NCBI GenBank assembly: GCA_018398585.1
Contig: JAGTTD010000006.1
Coordinates: 632,501-696,500 of the forward strand
DNA: 64,000 nt
Origin: Simmondsia chinensis
Lineage: Eukaryota > Streptophyta > Magnoliopsida > Caryophyllales > Simmondsiaceae
Reading direction: 5' to 3'
A program made the translations under genes and the position numbers. Shown piece by piece: positions 31,654-42,614 of this stretch. The notes under the pieces are model-generated. The model saw nothing but the letters and a program-made list of their open reading frames with translations. It did not search any database and was not told where the DNA came from. Every line of letters begins with the position of its first letter. Position 1 is the stretch's first letter.

Positions 31654-34600
31654 TCAGTCTGTTTTGATATCCGGAGTGTGAATTCCGGACGGGTAAAGTA
31701 TCGTTTTGGCACCGGGGAGATCCACTATCTTCTTTCCAATGGCGTCATAAGGTGACTGACCCGTGCCCAAGAGGAACAGCACCCGGTACACCAACTCCAA
31801 CACCTCAGGACAGAACACTTTCCAGAAGTAAGTCATCTTGATCCATGCTGGTACTGTGACGTACTTGTCCCCTCGACATATGCTCCTTACTATTGCCTTT
31901 GCGGTACCTTCCACTGTGCCTACCGGCAATGCGTTCACTTGAACCTATTCCCATATGCCAACATAATGTGTTAGATAAATACTCGTGAACTGGATTCAAT
32001 TTAGGTGTGAGATAACAAATTTGAAAAGAAATGCAAAGAGAGGGGTAAGGAAATAATAACACATCGATTTACGTAGAAAACCCAAAAAAACCACAGGTAA
32101 AGGAGAAAACAATTCACTAAAAATTTGAAGAGTTTAGAATCCGGGATGCACAAAGCAACATACATACATACACACACTCTATATATATATGTATGTATGT
32201 ATATTTGTATATATGTATGTATATATATATGGGTGCAACCAAAAAAGGTTCTCTACGGATTCAAATGCTCTACCTGTGGGGTCAGGATATAAGAAGAGGA
32301 AGATGAGATTTCTCATGTTACTTTTGTTCGACAAATGAAAACCGCACTTCACTTATTTAGTACACTTCACTCAATGAGAAAATGGGTCAAATTCAACAAT
32401 TGAAATCTATGGGACTTAAGGAATAATGGAAGAGAAAAAAAGAAATAAAAAAATATTAAGTAAAATCTAGGGGAACTCATATTCCAATTAAAAACAAATT
32501 CGAACTTGAAGGAATCTTTCTAATTCTCAAGGAATAAGGGGCAAAAAGAGATTGATCGAGATAAATCTTTTGTTTTTATTCTTATTATAAGATCATGATG
32601 GATCAACCTATGTCGGGTAAAAAGAATGATCTCCAATGAGAATAATAAAAAATAGAAAGTATTCAATTGGAACATGAAAACGTGATTGAATTGGTCCTAG
32701 TTACCCTTCGTGAGGAAGGGTGAGAAGGGAGGAGACTCTATTTTTGAATCGAGATATAAAATTCAAGACACAATACACTATACAGTTACAAAGGGAATAG
32801 TTCATATACACAACTCAACCTCCCCCCACCCCCACAAAACAAAACAAAAAAAAAAGGCACAAAGAAAAGACCAAGCTTTTCACCCACTACTCCTTAGTGG
32901 TTGCACGAGAAAAACGTGTAGGTGGGTATAGCATTTACTCTGATACCAATGTGTTCATGATCATGCTTCGGCCTAAACTTCGTTTCAGACCCCCAAAATC
33001 TCACTCGAACGCAGGAAGCCAGACAAAACAATGTCAATTGTTATCAGCCTTGAAGGTAATACTAGTAGGAGTGTCTATGAGCCAAGCGGAGCCAACTCGT
33101 GAGGCATATGAGGCTCGCTTGTTAACATTTAGCTCGGTTTGAGCTTAGCTCGATGAGCTTATTGGAAATTCCAGGCTCGAGCTCAACTCCTCATTGGCTC
33201 AGGTCTAGCAAGCTCCGCTCATTGAGTCCTACCTTAGCTCGGTGAACTCCAAAGTAAACTTGCCTAATTTAGGCTTGTTAAATGTTCATTTATGCTAGTT
33301 TAGGTTCAAGCCCAACTCATTTAGGCTCGAAGTTGGCCTAATATCTTTTAATAAGATTGCTCATTTAGGCTCGCAAGTCTACTAACTCGAGCTTTACTAG
33401 ACTTGGGCACGGCTCGTTAAGCTAAATGTGTTGGCTCAACTCAAGCTTATCTTCGAGCTTTATGATGAGCCGGCTCACCTCACTTATACCCCTAAATAGT
33501 AGTATACTTTACACAATGTGGAGGATGGTTGAATGTGCTTACATCTCTCAAATCTTGGTCAACTTTCATTTCGGCTTCATCTGAGAAGTATTTGCCTTTG
33601 GTGAACTCGGATTCTATCAGACCCGGTGTCACAATTGTAACCTTTATGTCAGAGCCAAGCTCGACCCTCAACGTCTCAAAGAAAGCCATCATTGCTGCTT
33701 TACTTGCCTGCCCAATTTTTAAAGATTGAAATTTACCAACACACCAACACCATGATCATGCGGTGTATACATACATACATGCACATGAACAAGGTAAGTC
33801 TCGACTATCCTAAAAGCTTACGTTGTTAGGTGAAGTACTTTAACATGTCCTTTCACACGAAAACCCACATGTATAATGTATAGACCCACCTCATATCTAT
33901 ACATTATTCACACTTCAAGCTCAAATCGCATTCGCATGAGAAGACATGTTATAATATAGAACCATTCTTAAGCATTCATCCAAAAACTTAAGCTTCTAGG
34001 ACAGTTGTTTCTTCAACGAATTTGACACGTACATTGTAGATGCTCTCCCTAGGTACGGGTAGCCATGATGCTGAGGATGACATAACGATGACCTTTCCTC
34101 GAGTGTTTCTAAGGTGCGGGATAGCAAATTGAGTTGTGTAAACGGAGCCCCAGAAATTAATATCCTTCAAAGAGCAAGAAGGTGTCACAGTAAGTGGAAA
34201 TATTTAATTTTTAAAATACCCAAAAATGCGTGAAAAGCTTCAATAAAAACATGAAACACACTCTCTAAAAAGGTGCGATAGGAAAGGTTACCATGACTGG
34301 CCTCATGTTGGTGATGTATTTGGAATCTTCAAACGTGCTGACTCCTATGACACCCGCGTTGTTGACCAGATGATCCACTGCACAAATCTCACAGATTATG
34401 CATTTGCTATGAAACAAAAACGCAAAACAAAGCTATGAACTATCCCAAGAACTTGAACTGTTAAGCGTAGGCCGATGAGAGATTTCATAGTCATTCTCTG
34501 ATATCTTCTTAGTCTCATATTGTCTTTGAGGTAGGAACGAGTAGCTGGGAGTTTATGCAACAGCTCGATTGTCAAAAGCGTTAAACACACTATGACTTAA

Positions 34601-37247
34601 AACGAGAATAACTTTTAACCCAGAAAGAGTTACAGGGCCCTAAAGTATCAAAAACGAAATTCTTACCCCAAACTATGCAAATCCAGCGGCTTCCCTGTTG
34701 CCCCCACCAAATTTGCCCAAAATGAACCCTTTTTTATGTTTTAGTGGCAGTTCCATAATTTGTTGACGTAGGCTTTTGGACAGCTATAAATACTTAGCTT
34801 CTTGTTGTTATGTTCATTATTCCAGATTTCAATCAAAGAAAAACCTAGAGAATTGCTCTCTATTTTCGGTGGATCTGCCCATGATGCGATTTCAATGTTT
34901 TCAATTCGTTCTTACACCATTGTGCTCCACTACTTATTGGACACGAAGGGTAAAAAATTGCACAAGTCTTCCTCATACCTTATTGAAATAATGTAATACT
35001 TAAATTGGTGGCCCAGAACAAAGCAAGCTTAATACCATTTGAAGGAACCAATTAAACATTTATGTAACACGTGGATAGTAAGTTCTGAAAAAATAAATCT
35101 GTTAATGGGATACTTAAAAGTAAATTTTCTTTCACAGTATTTGTACTTCTAGAATTACTAATCATATATTCGCAGCATTGTACACCATGGCTAAAGCTTT
35201 CAGAGAAAAATAATAAACAAAATGTGAATAGGGAAGTCATACATCTTCCAAAATGCTGGATAGCGGTATCGACAATGTGCTTGCAGTCGTCGATCTTGGA
35301 AACATCAGCATTGACCACAATGGCATCAGGAGAGCCCAACTCAAGGCACCTGTCCGCCACTTCACGCAGGCTTCTCTCTCTTCTCGCCGACAGCACTAAA
35401 CACGCTCCTCTTTTGGCATATTCATATGCCAGATGCTGCAACACAGAGCTCTCAGTTTTATGTTATGAGATTCACTAGTAACACTTGCAGCATATTCAGG
35501 AGTAATGTTATAATACAAGATTATGAATCCAACTTTATTGAAGAAAACGCAAATTTCAACATCATGAGAGGTCCATTTGTAAAGCTAAGAAACTTTTTAT
35601 TCCAAAATTGATCGATATAAGTATTAAACTTCACTAGGCCTTTTAGGCCCAACCCACAAAGTCGACACAAACGCGGTCCACGTATAAGCCCAAATGGGTT
35701 TCCATCTTAAAACCAATTGGCGTTAGATGGAGTAACCCGCTAGGCTTACATTGTGCCCTCTTCTCTCTCACAACTCCAATATAGGATTCAACTAGATTCA
35801 CATGTAGAGTCTCAACAATAAGTGCAGTAGCCCAATGAACTTATTTTGATCCCTTTTTCGTCAAATTTCAATGTGAAACTCTGCATAAGACCCAAAAGGT
35901 CAATTGCGGAGATGTGAACAACTCAATATTTCCTTCCATGTGTGAGTCTTTTCAATTACAAGTCAAATTCTATTTCAAAATGCATACGTTGATATGTTTC
36001 TCGCCACAAGTCTTATGTAAAATTGGTCCTAGAATCACACCTAGAATCCTCAAAGAAACAACAACACTGCTACTGTGGAGCTTTCCTGTAAGACCTCAGC
36101 TTCCTCTCATCAAAATTTAGACACGCTATCTTAAAGAAATTGGGAACAAAAGAGCGCAAGATAAAACAATAACACACATATTTACATTAAGAACCCTTAA
36201 ATTGAGGGAGAACGACGAGTAGGTGGAGAGCAGTAAAGAGTCTGAAGAAGTCTTCATCAATTAGATTAACTTTTAAGATAGATGGTTTTTTGACATTGTA
36301 TTAAAGTAGTGAAGACCAAGAGGTAAGGTTAAAATTAAAAAGATGAACGAACTAAATTTTATCATAAGATAAAATGTTAGATATAATTTTGGAAAAAAAG
36401 ATAATAGACTAATTAATTTGAACAAAATTATAAATACTAACGACCATTTTGAATACAAGAAAAGATAATGACCAATGTAAATGGTCTTATGTTAACTTCA
36501 CCGGGCCTTTAGGCCCGACGCACAGAGTTAGCATATATAAGTTCCACATATAAGTCCAAAGGGGTTCCATCCTCAAACAACTAGCATTAAATGGAGTAAC
36601 TTATTAGCCTTATTTTAAATGTTGATCTATTTTCTTTCACAACTCGTTTGCGATTACTAGACTCACGTATAGAGTCTTGTACCATCTTATATGGCGATCT
36701 TTTCTTGTTCAGAACCCACACTTAGCATTCTTAATTACTAGACTCATAGTAAGGATATGTTTGGTTATAGTTGTTAGCTATTAGCATTTAGCTGTTAGAT
36801 GTTAGCCGTTAGCGTTTAGGTAATGTGTTTCGTAAAATTAATGTTGAAAAGCTAAACACAAATTGTTTCGCTTCTAAAAAATTGTTTTTCAAAAGCTAAA
36901 TGATATAAAAAATGCCAACAACAAAATTTTGTACCAAACAACGCTATTAATCGTTTGACTAGTCAATAAGCTAAAAGCTACAATAAACGCTATGAAAAAT
37001 TGTTTGTTAAACATAGCCTAAGAATTGACATGTGGAATGGTTAACAAAAATGGAGAAAAGAGACCTCGCCGATGCCGGAAGAAGCGCCGGTGACGAGGAC
37101 GACTTTGCCGGAAACATCTTCAGAAAAGATGGAAGACAACACCGAGACTACGAATTTGAAGAAGAGAAACGGCGGCAAAAACAGGCACAATGACACAAAC
37201 GTGAATGGCGGTGCCGCCAAGTTCAAGAAGTGATTCACTATATCCAT
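31654..37247 (-). CDS. HSD1: Steroleosin / 11-beta-hydroxysteroid dehydrogenase-like SDR, six exons
   Basis: An oil-body-type short-chain dehydrogenase that uses NAD(P)(H) on steroid-like substrates. Coding order on the minus strand: 37247-37065, 35435-35243, 34377-34292, 34164-34033, 33707-33543, 31944-31654. All phases close, giving 349 residues, the usual length. The N-terminus MDIVNHFLNLAAPPFTFVSL is followed by a Pro-containing hydrophobic anchor to residue 36, as in steroleosins. The cofactor motif TGASSGIGE is at 53-61, NNAG at 131-134, and the catalytic triad fits Ser184, Tyr197 and Lys201 (SIYNASKAAM). The substrate end contains PSGIHTPDI. ATG at 37247 was preferred over the in-frame ATG four codons upstream because it fits the family start. 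Symbol by family resemblance only (HSD1/HSD5-like). Introns hold a CGAGC repeat, a possible plastid fragment and LTR-like repeats. The acceptor of the last exon has a weak pyrimidine tract. Confidence 0.92.
32160..32235. repeat. (TA)n/(CATA)n/(GTAT)n low-complexity tract
   Basis: An alternating acatacatacatacacacac and tatatgtatgtatgtata tract lies inside the last intron of the steroleosin-like gene. Confidence 0.6.
32240..32765. other. Probable nuclear copy of plastid DNA (group II intron region)
   Basis: The run gattgaattggtcctagtta, then cccttcgtgaggaagggtga and gaagggaggagactct, resembles the segment that precedes domain V in plastid group II introns. The upstream part (ctctacctgtggggtcagg, tgttcgacaaatgaaaaccg, ctatgggacttaaggaataa) has plastid-intron character too. 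The canonical domain V (gagccgtatgaggtgaaa) itself is absent, so the copy stops short. Which plastid gene it derives from is unclear. It lies in an intron of the steroleosin-like gene. Confidence 0.42.
33060..33500. repeat. CGAGC-rich dispersed repeat in steroleosin-like intron 5
   Basis: It begins taggagtgtctatgagccaa and ends ccggctcacctcacttataccccta. The internal words (ctcgagctcaactcc, tagctcggtga) match the family; the ends resemble the ggggtgtaaat / atttacgcccc ends of the copy at 46283. Confidence 0.6.
35628..35825 (-). repeat. LTR-like dispersed repeat copy in steroleosin-like intron 1
   Basis: The copy reads cttcactaggccttttaggc, ccaattggcgttagatggag, ctctctcacaactccaatat and cacatgtagagtctcaaca. 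A second copy is at 36490-36690 in the same intron. Confidence 0.6.
36490..36690 (-). repeat. LTR-like dispersed repeat copy
   Basis: It begins tgttaacttcaccgggcctt and ends cacgtataga gtctt, in the same orientation as the copy at 35628 and about 860 bp away. The two direct copies could be the LTRs of a short element, but their separation and divergence make independent insertions equally likely. Confidence 0.55.
36765..37022. mobile_element. MITE-like element, second copy of the 14.6-kb family
   Basis: The ends tatgtttggttatagttgtt and aaattgtttgttaaacatag are inverted relative to one another. The interior is collinear with 14625-14915. It ends about 45 bp downstream of the exon 1 donor. 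Confidence 0.6.
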
Positions 37248-37260
37248 TTCAACTCTCAAT

Positions 37261-37291
<31 letters not shown>

Positions 37292-37345
37292 ATGATGATG
37301 AAGATGAAGATGATGATTTAAAGTGAGAGAGAGAGAGAGAGAGCG
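37261..37345. repeat. (CAA)n and (GA)n microsatellites in the steroleosin-like leader
   Basis: (CAA)10 at 37261-37290 is followed by a gatgaagatgaagatgatga stretch and (GA)n at 37327-37343, directly upstream of the start codon on the minus strand. Confidence 0.7.
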
Positions 37346-37532
37346 GCAGATGATGGAGGTTACCTTTGGTGTGGTGTAGTGGTGGCATTCTCGCATGGAC
37401 TCGTACGGACACGTGGTTCTCTACCTGGTGTGGTTTCTCTCCTCCTTTCTTCTATGCATTTGAGATTTCGAGTTTATCTCCTTCTTTGATATAATCACAT
37501 TGAAATTTGTCATTTATAAGCCACTCATAACG

Positions 37533-37639
37533 AGTATCCACCCCCGGACCCGGAAGCGGGACGGTTGCGTACATCCACCCCCCAGACTCTACTTCGTGCG
37601 GGAGCCCCTGTGACACTAGGGCTGTTGTTGTTGTTGTTG
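37533..37639 (+). mobile_element. 5'-truncated SINE with perfect 18-bp TSD
   Basis: Only the 3' domain is present: ggttgcgtacatccaccccc, then cgtgcgggagcccctgtgac, then (TTG)5. It is flanked by the perfect 18-bp duplication tataagccactcataacg at 37515-37532 and 37640-37657. The insertion lies about 290 bp upstream of the steroleosin-like start codon. Confidence 0.9.
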
Positions 37640-37679
37640 TATAAGCCACTCATAACGTCTATATGAGAAGAGTCAAGTC

Positions 37680-38765
37680 GAGCACGGATGTAAATGAGCC
37701 GAGTCAATCCATGAGTCTATCTATTTTCATCGGATCTTTTAGGCTTGATCTATATAATTGAAACATGCGAGGTTTACATATAAGCCCAAGTGGGGATCCA
37801 TTTTAAAACCAATTGACAATAGGTGGAGTAACCTACTACACTTATAAATTGATCTATTGTCTCTCACAACTCCAATATGAGATTCTACTACATAAACTCA
37901 CATGTAAAGTCTTCAACAGAGCCCATGCAAGCCTAAGCTCAAAAAGCTTGGCTTTCTATAAGCTTGAGGAGAGCCGAGCCGAACCCGAGCCAAGTGAAGC
38001 TCGAGCATGTAGGATCACGAGTCTAAGCAAGCTTAAGTAAGTCTTTCTTAATATAATGCATTTGCTTAAATATGCCAAATGAAGTCAAAAATTTGAGCCT
38101 AAATGAGCCGAGCTCGAGCTTAAACGAGCCCAGATTGAGCTTAAATGAACCAAAATAATGCAAGCTTAATTCGAAGGTCATTGAGCTTATATCGAGTCAA
38201 GTCGAGCTAGAGCTTGAAGTCGAGCTCGAGCCAAGTTTAATGTGAATGAGTTGAGACTCGAGCCTGGCAAACTCTGGTTCACATCGACTCAAAGACAAGC
38301 TTAGAGTCAAGCAACCCTTTATTCGAACCCTTGTTTAAGCTCAGTTCGGTAATATTTTAGTGTGTTCGATACTTAACTCGTTAAGCTTATCAAGCGAAGT
38401 TTAACTCGTTATTGAGTCAAATCGAGCTTAAAACCAAGCCCAATTTGCTATTCAATTGAGTTTGCTACTGAACAGAGTTTTCCAAGTTACCATTGTGCTA
38501 TTATCGAACTATTTTTAATTCAATGCCCACTGTTAATGAGCTATTATTGAGCCTCTTAACGAGCTCTATCAAGTCTTTATTAAATTGTTCGTGGCACTGA
38601 CGAGCCGAGCATACCATTGTTTGAACTCAACTTGTTAAACTTGTCGAGTTTGCTCAAACTCGGCTTAATAAGTTATATAGCCCTTGTAATGAACATAAAC
38701 AAGCCCTAATCAATTTGAAAACACAAGTAGTTCACTGACCATTTGGTTCGTTTACACTCCTAGCA
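37680..38765. repeat. CGAGC-rich repeat complex with an embedded LTR-like repeat
   Basis: The segment opens cggatgtaaatgagccgagt and closes ggttcgtttacactcctag. The interior from 37925 onward is built of agcccgagctcgagctt-like words. An LTR-like repeat copy (about 37715-37920) is inserted near the left end. Confidence 0.55.
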
Positions 38766-39335
38766 GCTTGGTGAGTGGAAATAAATTTATTGGAGTGAGT
38801 AGAAATGATCCAATTATTTCCATTTGGTATATGTAAATCTTTTGACATGTTAATACGTATCATGAGGTTTTAAAGTTTTATTATTTAAATAGATACCTTT
38901 CAATTAATCGTGTAGATTTTTATCAAAATTTAACAAATTTTAGATCAAAATTGCTGTTATGATATATGATTTACTGTAATATATGTGTTATATTAGTATT
39001 TTTTGACAAAAATTGTTGGTTTCCAATAAAGTCATATTTTAGCCACTTTTACCTATACATATTTTATGAAAATTATGCTGGTGTTTAAGAGTGAAAATTA
39101 TTTGACTGAAAGTGGTACTTATATGTTGTTGTAATTATATTCAAGTTAACATTTTTGGAGGAAAATACCCTAGATATGACAAAACGCATTATGTCATAAT
39201 CTTTTAAGCCTCATGGTAATTAAATAACATTTTAAAACTATATGATGTCTCCTATATATAATGAAATATAAAGGTAACTAAGTGATAAATTATCTATATA
39301 TATATACATTATTTGTTAGGATATGAGAGTCTTTC
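38766..39335. other. AT-rich gene-free spacer
   Basis: No gene or bounded repeat is visible. A short SINE-like fragment (tttcaaaaacagtctgtct ... taaccttccctatgc) follows at 39332-39407. Confidence 0.45.
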
Positions 39336-39446
39336 AAAAACAGTCTGTCTTTAGGATAAACTCCATGAAGGAGTAAGATTGTATAGATCTTAACCTTCCC
39401 TATGCACATATAAATAATCAAAATAAATTATTCTCTTTTGGAGGAT

Positions 39447-40614
39447 TTATGAGTCATCGATCCAGTGTACCGTTATGCATATATAAGGCACACCGGGTTT
39501 CGACTTCCATATGTCCGACGTCAACGAGAACATGCTAGTGTTCGTCGCAAAAAGTGTTAAGACCTCAACTTTCATCCTGTGGTACTCTGTAAAAGCGTCT
39601 CGCTTTACGGTATTCCAAGGAACCCTCACAATGGTGGGGTTCACCCATTTTTGGAGGTAATCGACGAAATATTGGTCTTTGCAGGCATTGAAAGGCCTTT
39701 CACCCAAAATTATATATTTAGCTAGCCCCTTTCAATTGCCCTCTTGAGAGAACCTAAAATTAGCAAGTGCACTGGTTACTTGCTGTATTAGACGTTGTTG
39801 GCTCTTATCTGGGCATTACTCGGGGTGATACCTAAGTATATGTCTGCTTAATGTGTCTGTCCCACTGTCAGGTTGATGGCTAAAAGACCTAGGTGGGTCA
39901 CATAATTTACAAGTTGCTTTATTAGTTATTCTATTAAGGGTAAAGTGATTCCATATCCCACTAGTTGTACGCCTACTAGTACCAGTACTACTTTCAGGCT
40001 GGGCTTCGGTGGTGGGCGTGGGTTCCTCATCAATTTGTGAGTCTCCACCCCCACCACCCAACTCATGATAATATTGTTGTTGTTTAAATTCTCAATTTAT
40101 GCTATCATCAGTGTATGGGGGTGATGGGCCTAGTTGTATAAAAGCTTATTCTTCGGTATTAAGTTCGACAATTCTACTATTTTTAGGGATTCTGGGTGGC
40201 CGAGAAGAGCTAGAACTAGCAAGATGGGCTCCAGAGGATGATGAAGAATTGTGTGCCATATTAGTATAAGTGATTAGTATTTATAAAATACAAGTAGTAA
40301 TGCAAATTAAATAACTAAAAATGCGAACCAAATAAAATTACGATATCAAAATTACCGAAAGGAGAGAACAATGAAATTCGAACTTCAGGCAAACACTTTT
40401 TGAATTTCGAACTTTAGAGCACAATGTTGCAATTAGCAAAGTTGAAGAATATGTGAGATGATGAATGTATAGAGAGAGGAGAGAATTAAAAATTTGGTGA
40501 GAAAATGAGTTGGAGAGGATTAGATATTTATACAAAAAAAATATATATGTTTTTTAATTAGGAGGAGTTCCAAAAGAGCCGGGCCGGGCCGACCCGACTC
40601 ATTGGCCACCTCTA
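39447..40614 (-). pseudogene. Decayed hAT transposase 5' part with its terminal end
   Basis: On the minus strand one reading frame runs from an ATG near 40259 (MAHNSSSSS...) to 39447 without frameshift but with stops at 40148-40146, 40094-40092, 39818-39816 and 39734-39732. It encodes a BED-type zinc finger (TSGIWNHFTLNRI, CKLCDPPR, LSRHILRYHPE) and the start of the plant hAT domain (GERPFNACKDQYFVDYLQKW, SLTSDIWKSK, YICITVHWIDDS). Everything after that is missing, including the DDE core and dimerisation domain. Upstream, at 40575-40614, the minus strand begins tagaggtggccaatgagtcg and GGCCCGGCCCGGC, a hAT-like terminal end that resembles the end of the element at 62538. Confidence 0.85.
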
Positions 40615-40897
40615 TCATTTACTCTTTGTCTCGGTGCGTTTCTTTGTCCACTTGCCAAAAAGTACAAATAGTGCCAAATTTACATTGCAATTATGGTATT
40701 GTCATTAACAGTGTCAAAAATACTATTATCGAGATAATACAATAACTTATAGTTAATAATCATGATAAATTCTGTCTAAAATTAATTATTATTATTATTT
40801 TTTTTGTCATAACAACTTACCGAAGGGGTACAGAGGGTGAGAGGTAACGGGGATAGTGTGCGGTAAAGAGGGAAAAGATTAATAAAAAAGGCAACAT

Positions 40898-41084
40898 TTT
40901 TGGTGTTCAAAGGGCTTCCGCCTAAGTAGGGTCTTGGAGGATGAATGTACACAGCCTTCCGAGAACTCCCAACTTGAGGGCTACAACATAAGGACTTCCT
41001 AGAAGGTCACTCATCTTGGTACTACTCTTACCGAAGCACGCTTAACTTCGGAGTTCTAATAGGATCCAGATTTTGCTTCTTGGT
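40898..41084 (-). mobile_element. 5S-rRNA-headed SINE
   Basis: On the minus strand: ggatcctattagaactccga, agttaagcgtgcttcggtaa, gagtagtaccaagatgagtg (5S head), then the tail (ggctgtgtacattcatcctc ... aagccctttgaacacc). The head is well kept, but part of the body between head and tail is deleted. No clear target duplication was found. Confidence 0.78.
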
Positions 41085-41269
41085 ATTCTTTTAGGTAGGA
41101 GAAAGATAAGTCTTTTAAAAATTTAGACAATTTTATTCTTATTTTAACTATAACTCTCTTTACCCGATTATCAAATAAGGATGATTTATTTACTCTTTTT
41201 AATTTGATATTTTTAAATAAAAGTAAAATATTATTCTGTTATTTTTACTTCTTATCAGGTAAAAAAAGA

Positions 41270-41283
41270 AAAAAAAAATAAAA

Positions 41284-41317
<34 letters not shown>

Positions 41318-41322
41318 TACAC
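41270..41322. repeat. Poly(A)/(TA)n tract
   Basis: An A-rich run is followed by (AT)n at 41301-41318, about 120 bp before the GC-rich leader of the CBS-PB1 gene. It may contribute a TATA-like element. Confidence 0.5.
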
Positions 41323-41429
41323 AGCTGAGAATACAAGTAGAGAATGTGAGGAATACGTGGCGTGGGAGTCGACGTGAAAGGCAGCAATTGGTGTCATGTC
41401 CGAATTTGCATAACCTTTGAATTTCTATC

Positions 41430-42614
41430 TCCCACAATTTTGCTCTCCATTTCTAGCAATTTTTCTCCATTTTTTGTTTCCTCTTAGGGCTCTTCGCAAT
41501 CTCTCTCTCTATCTCCTCCATACGTCGCCGGTCGGCGAACTTCTCCGGGGAGAAGGCCCGTCCGTCGTCTTCCTGTCAATTTCACGGGCGGCGAACGTTG
41601 AATTCTCTCTCCGCTGTGTTTTGACGTCTTTGATTGCCGTTTTGCTGCGTTTTTGGATATCTGGAAGTATCGGCGCTCATTGTGGCGATTGTTAGGGCAT
41701 TTGATGCTCTTCCGGTGATTATTGGTGAGTAATTGCAAATATAGTGCGCGAATTTTGAATTTCTGGTGTTGTAACGGAAGATTGGAGCTAATGATGTCTA
41801 GTTGACCGATTTTCTCGATGAATGCTTTCTCGCCATGTAATCCTCCTTATGCGCTGCGTTTTGACCTCTTCGTTTGCCGTTTCGTAGCGTTTTTTGATAT
41901 CTAGAAGGATCGACTCCCTTTCTTTCGATTGTTAGGTCATTTCATGCTCTTCCGTTGATTATTGGTGAGTTTAGTGATTTTGTTAGTTGTATCAATAATT
42001 GGACGTGTTGCTAGGTGTGATTAATTGGAGATTTAGTGCGCGGATTTTGAATTTCTGGTGTTGTAATGGAAGATTGGAGCTGATGATGTCTAGTTGACCC
42101 ATTTTCTCGTTTGAATTCTTTCTCGTCATCCAATCGGCCTTCTCGGCTGCGTTTTGACCTCTTCGTTTGCCGTTTCCCAGCGGTTTGATATCTGGAACTC
42201 ATTGTGGTGATTTTTAAGACATTTGATTTGATGCTTGTCCGTTAATTGTACTGGTGAGGGTGTGTTTTGCTTTGATGGAGCTCATGTTATCAATTTTGTT
42301 CTTTGTATTGATAATTGGACGTGCTAGGATTGATTAATTGGAAATTTAGTGCGCAAATTTTGAATTTCTGGTGTTATAACGGAAGATTGGAGCTTGTGAT
42401 GTTTAGTTGACCCATTTTGTCCTTTGATTTCTGAGCTTAAACTCCTAATATTATGTGTGACGTTTTTTGCTTGTAAATCGAGACATTAATTGCTTGCATC
42501 TGGTGAGTTTTTTTGTTTTTGTTGGAATTTTGCCAATTTGAATGTTTTGTTCATTGCTTATAGATTAGGAGATAGGGCTGGGGATTTTGCGTTGCTGTGG
42601 CTGTGTGATTGTCA
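41430..42614 (+). promoter_or_regulatory. Leader and 5' intron region of the CBS-PB1 gene, locally triplicated
   Basis: A CT-rich, CpG-containing leader (41430-41700) runs into three diverged copies of a ~270-290 bp unit. Each holds ttttgacctcttcgtttgcc, tgatatctggaa, gctcttccgttgattattgg|tgagt-like donor sequence and gaatttctggtgttgtaacg. Copies start at about 41610, 41855 and 42150, with a terminal partial copy at 42350-42430. The putative donors are at about 41724 and 41965, with a weaker one at 42252. The likely acceptor lies before 42615. Confidence 0.6.

Noticed and set aside
35628..36690. A complete LTR retrotransposon formed by two LTR-like repeats
   Set aside because: The two copies are strongly diverged, no primer-binding site or coding sequence lies between them, and the flanks do not match.
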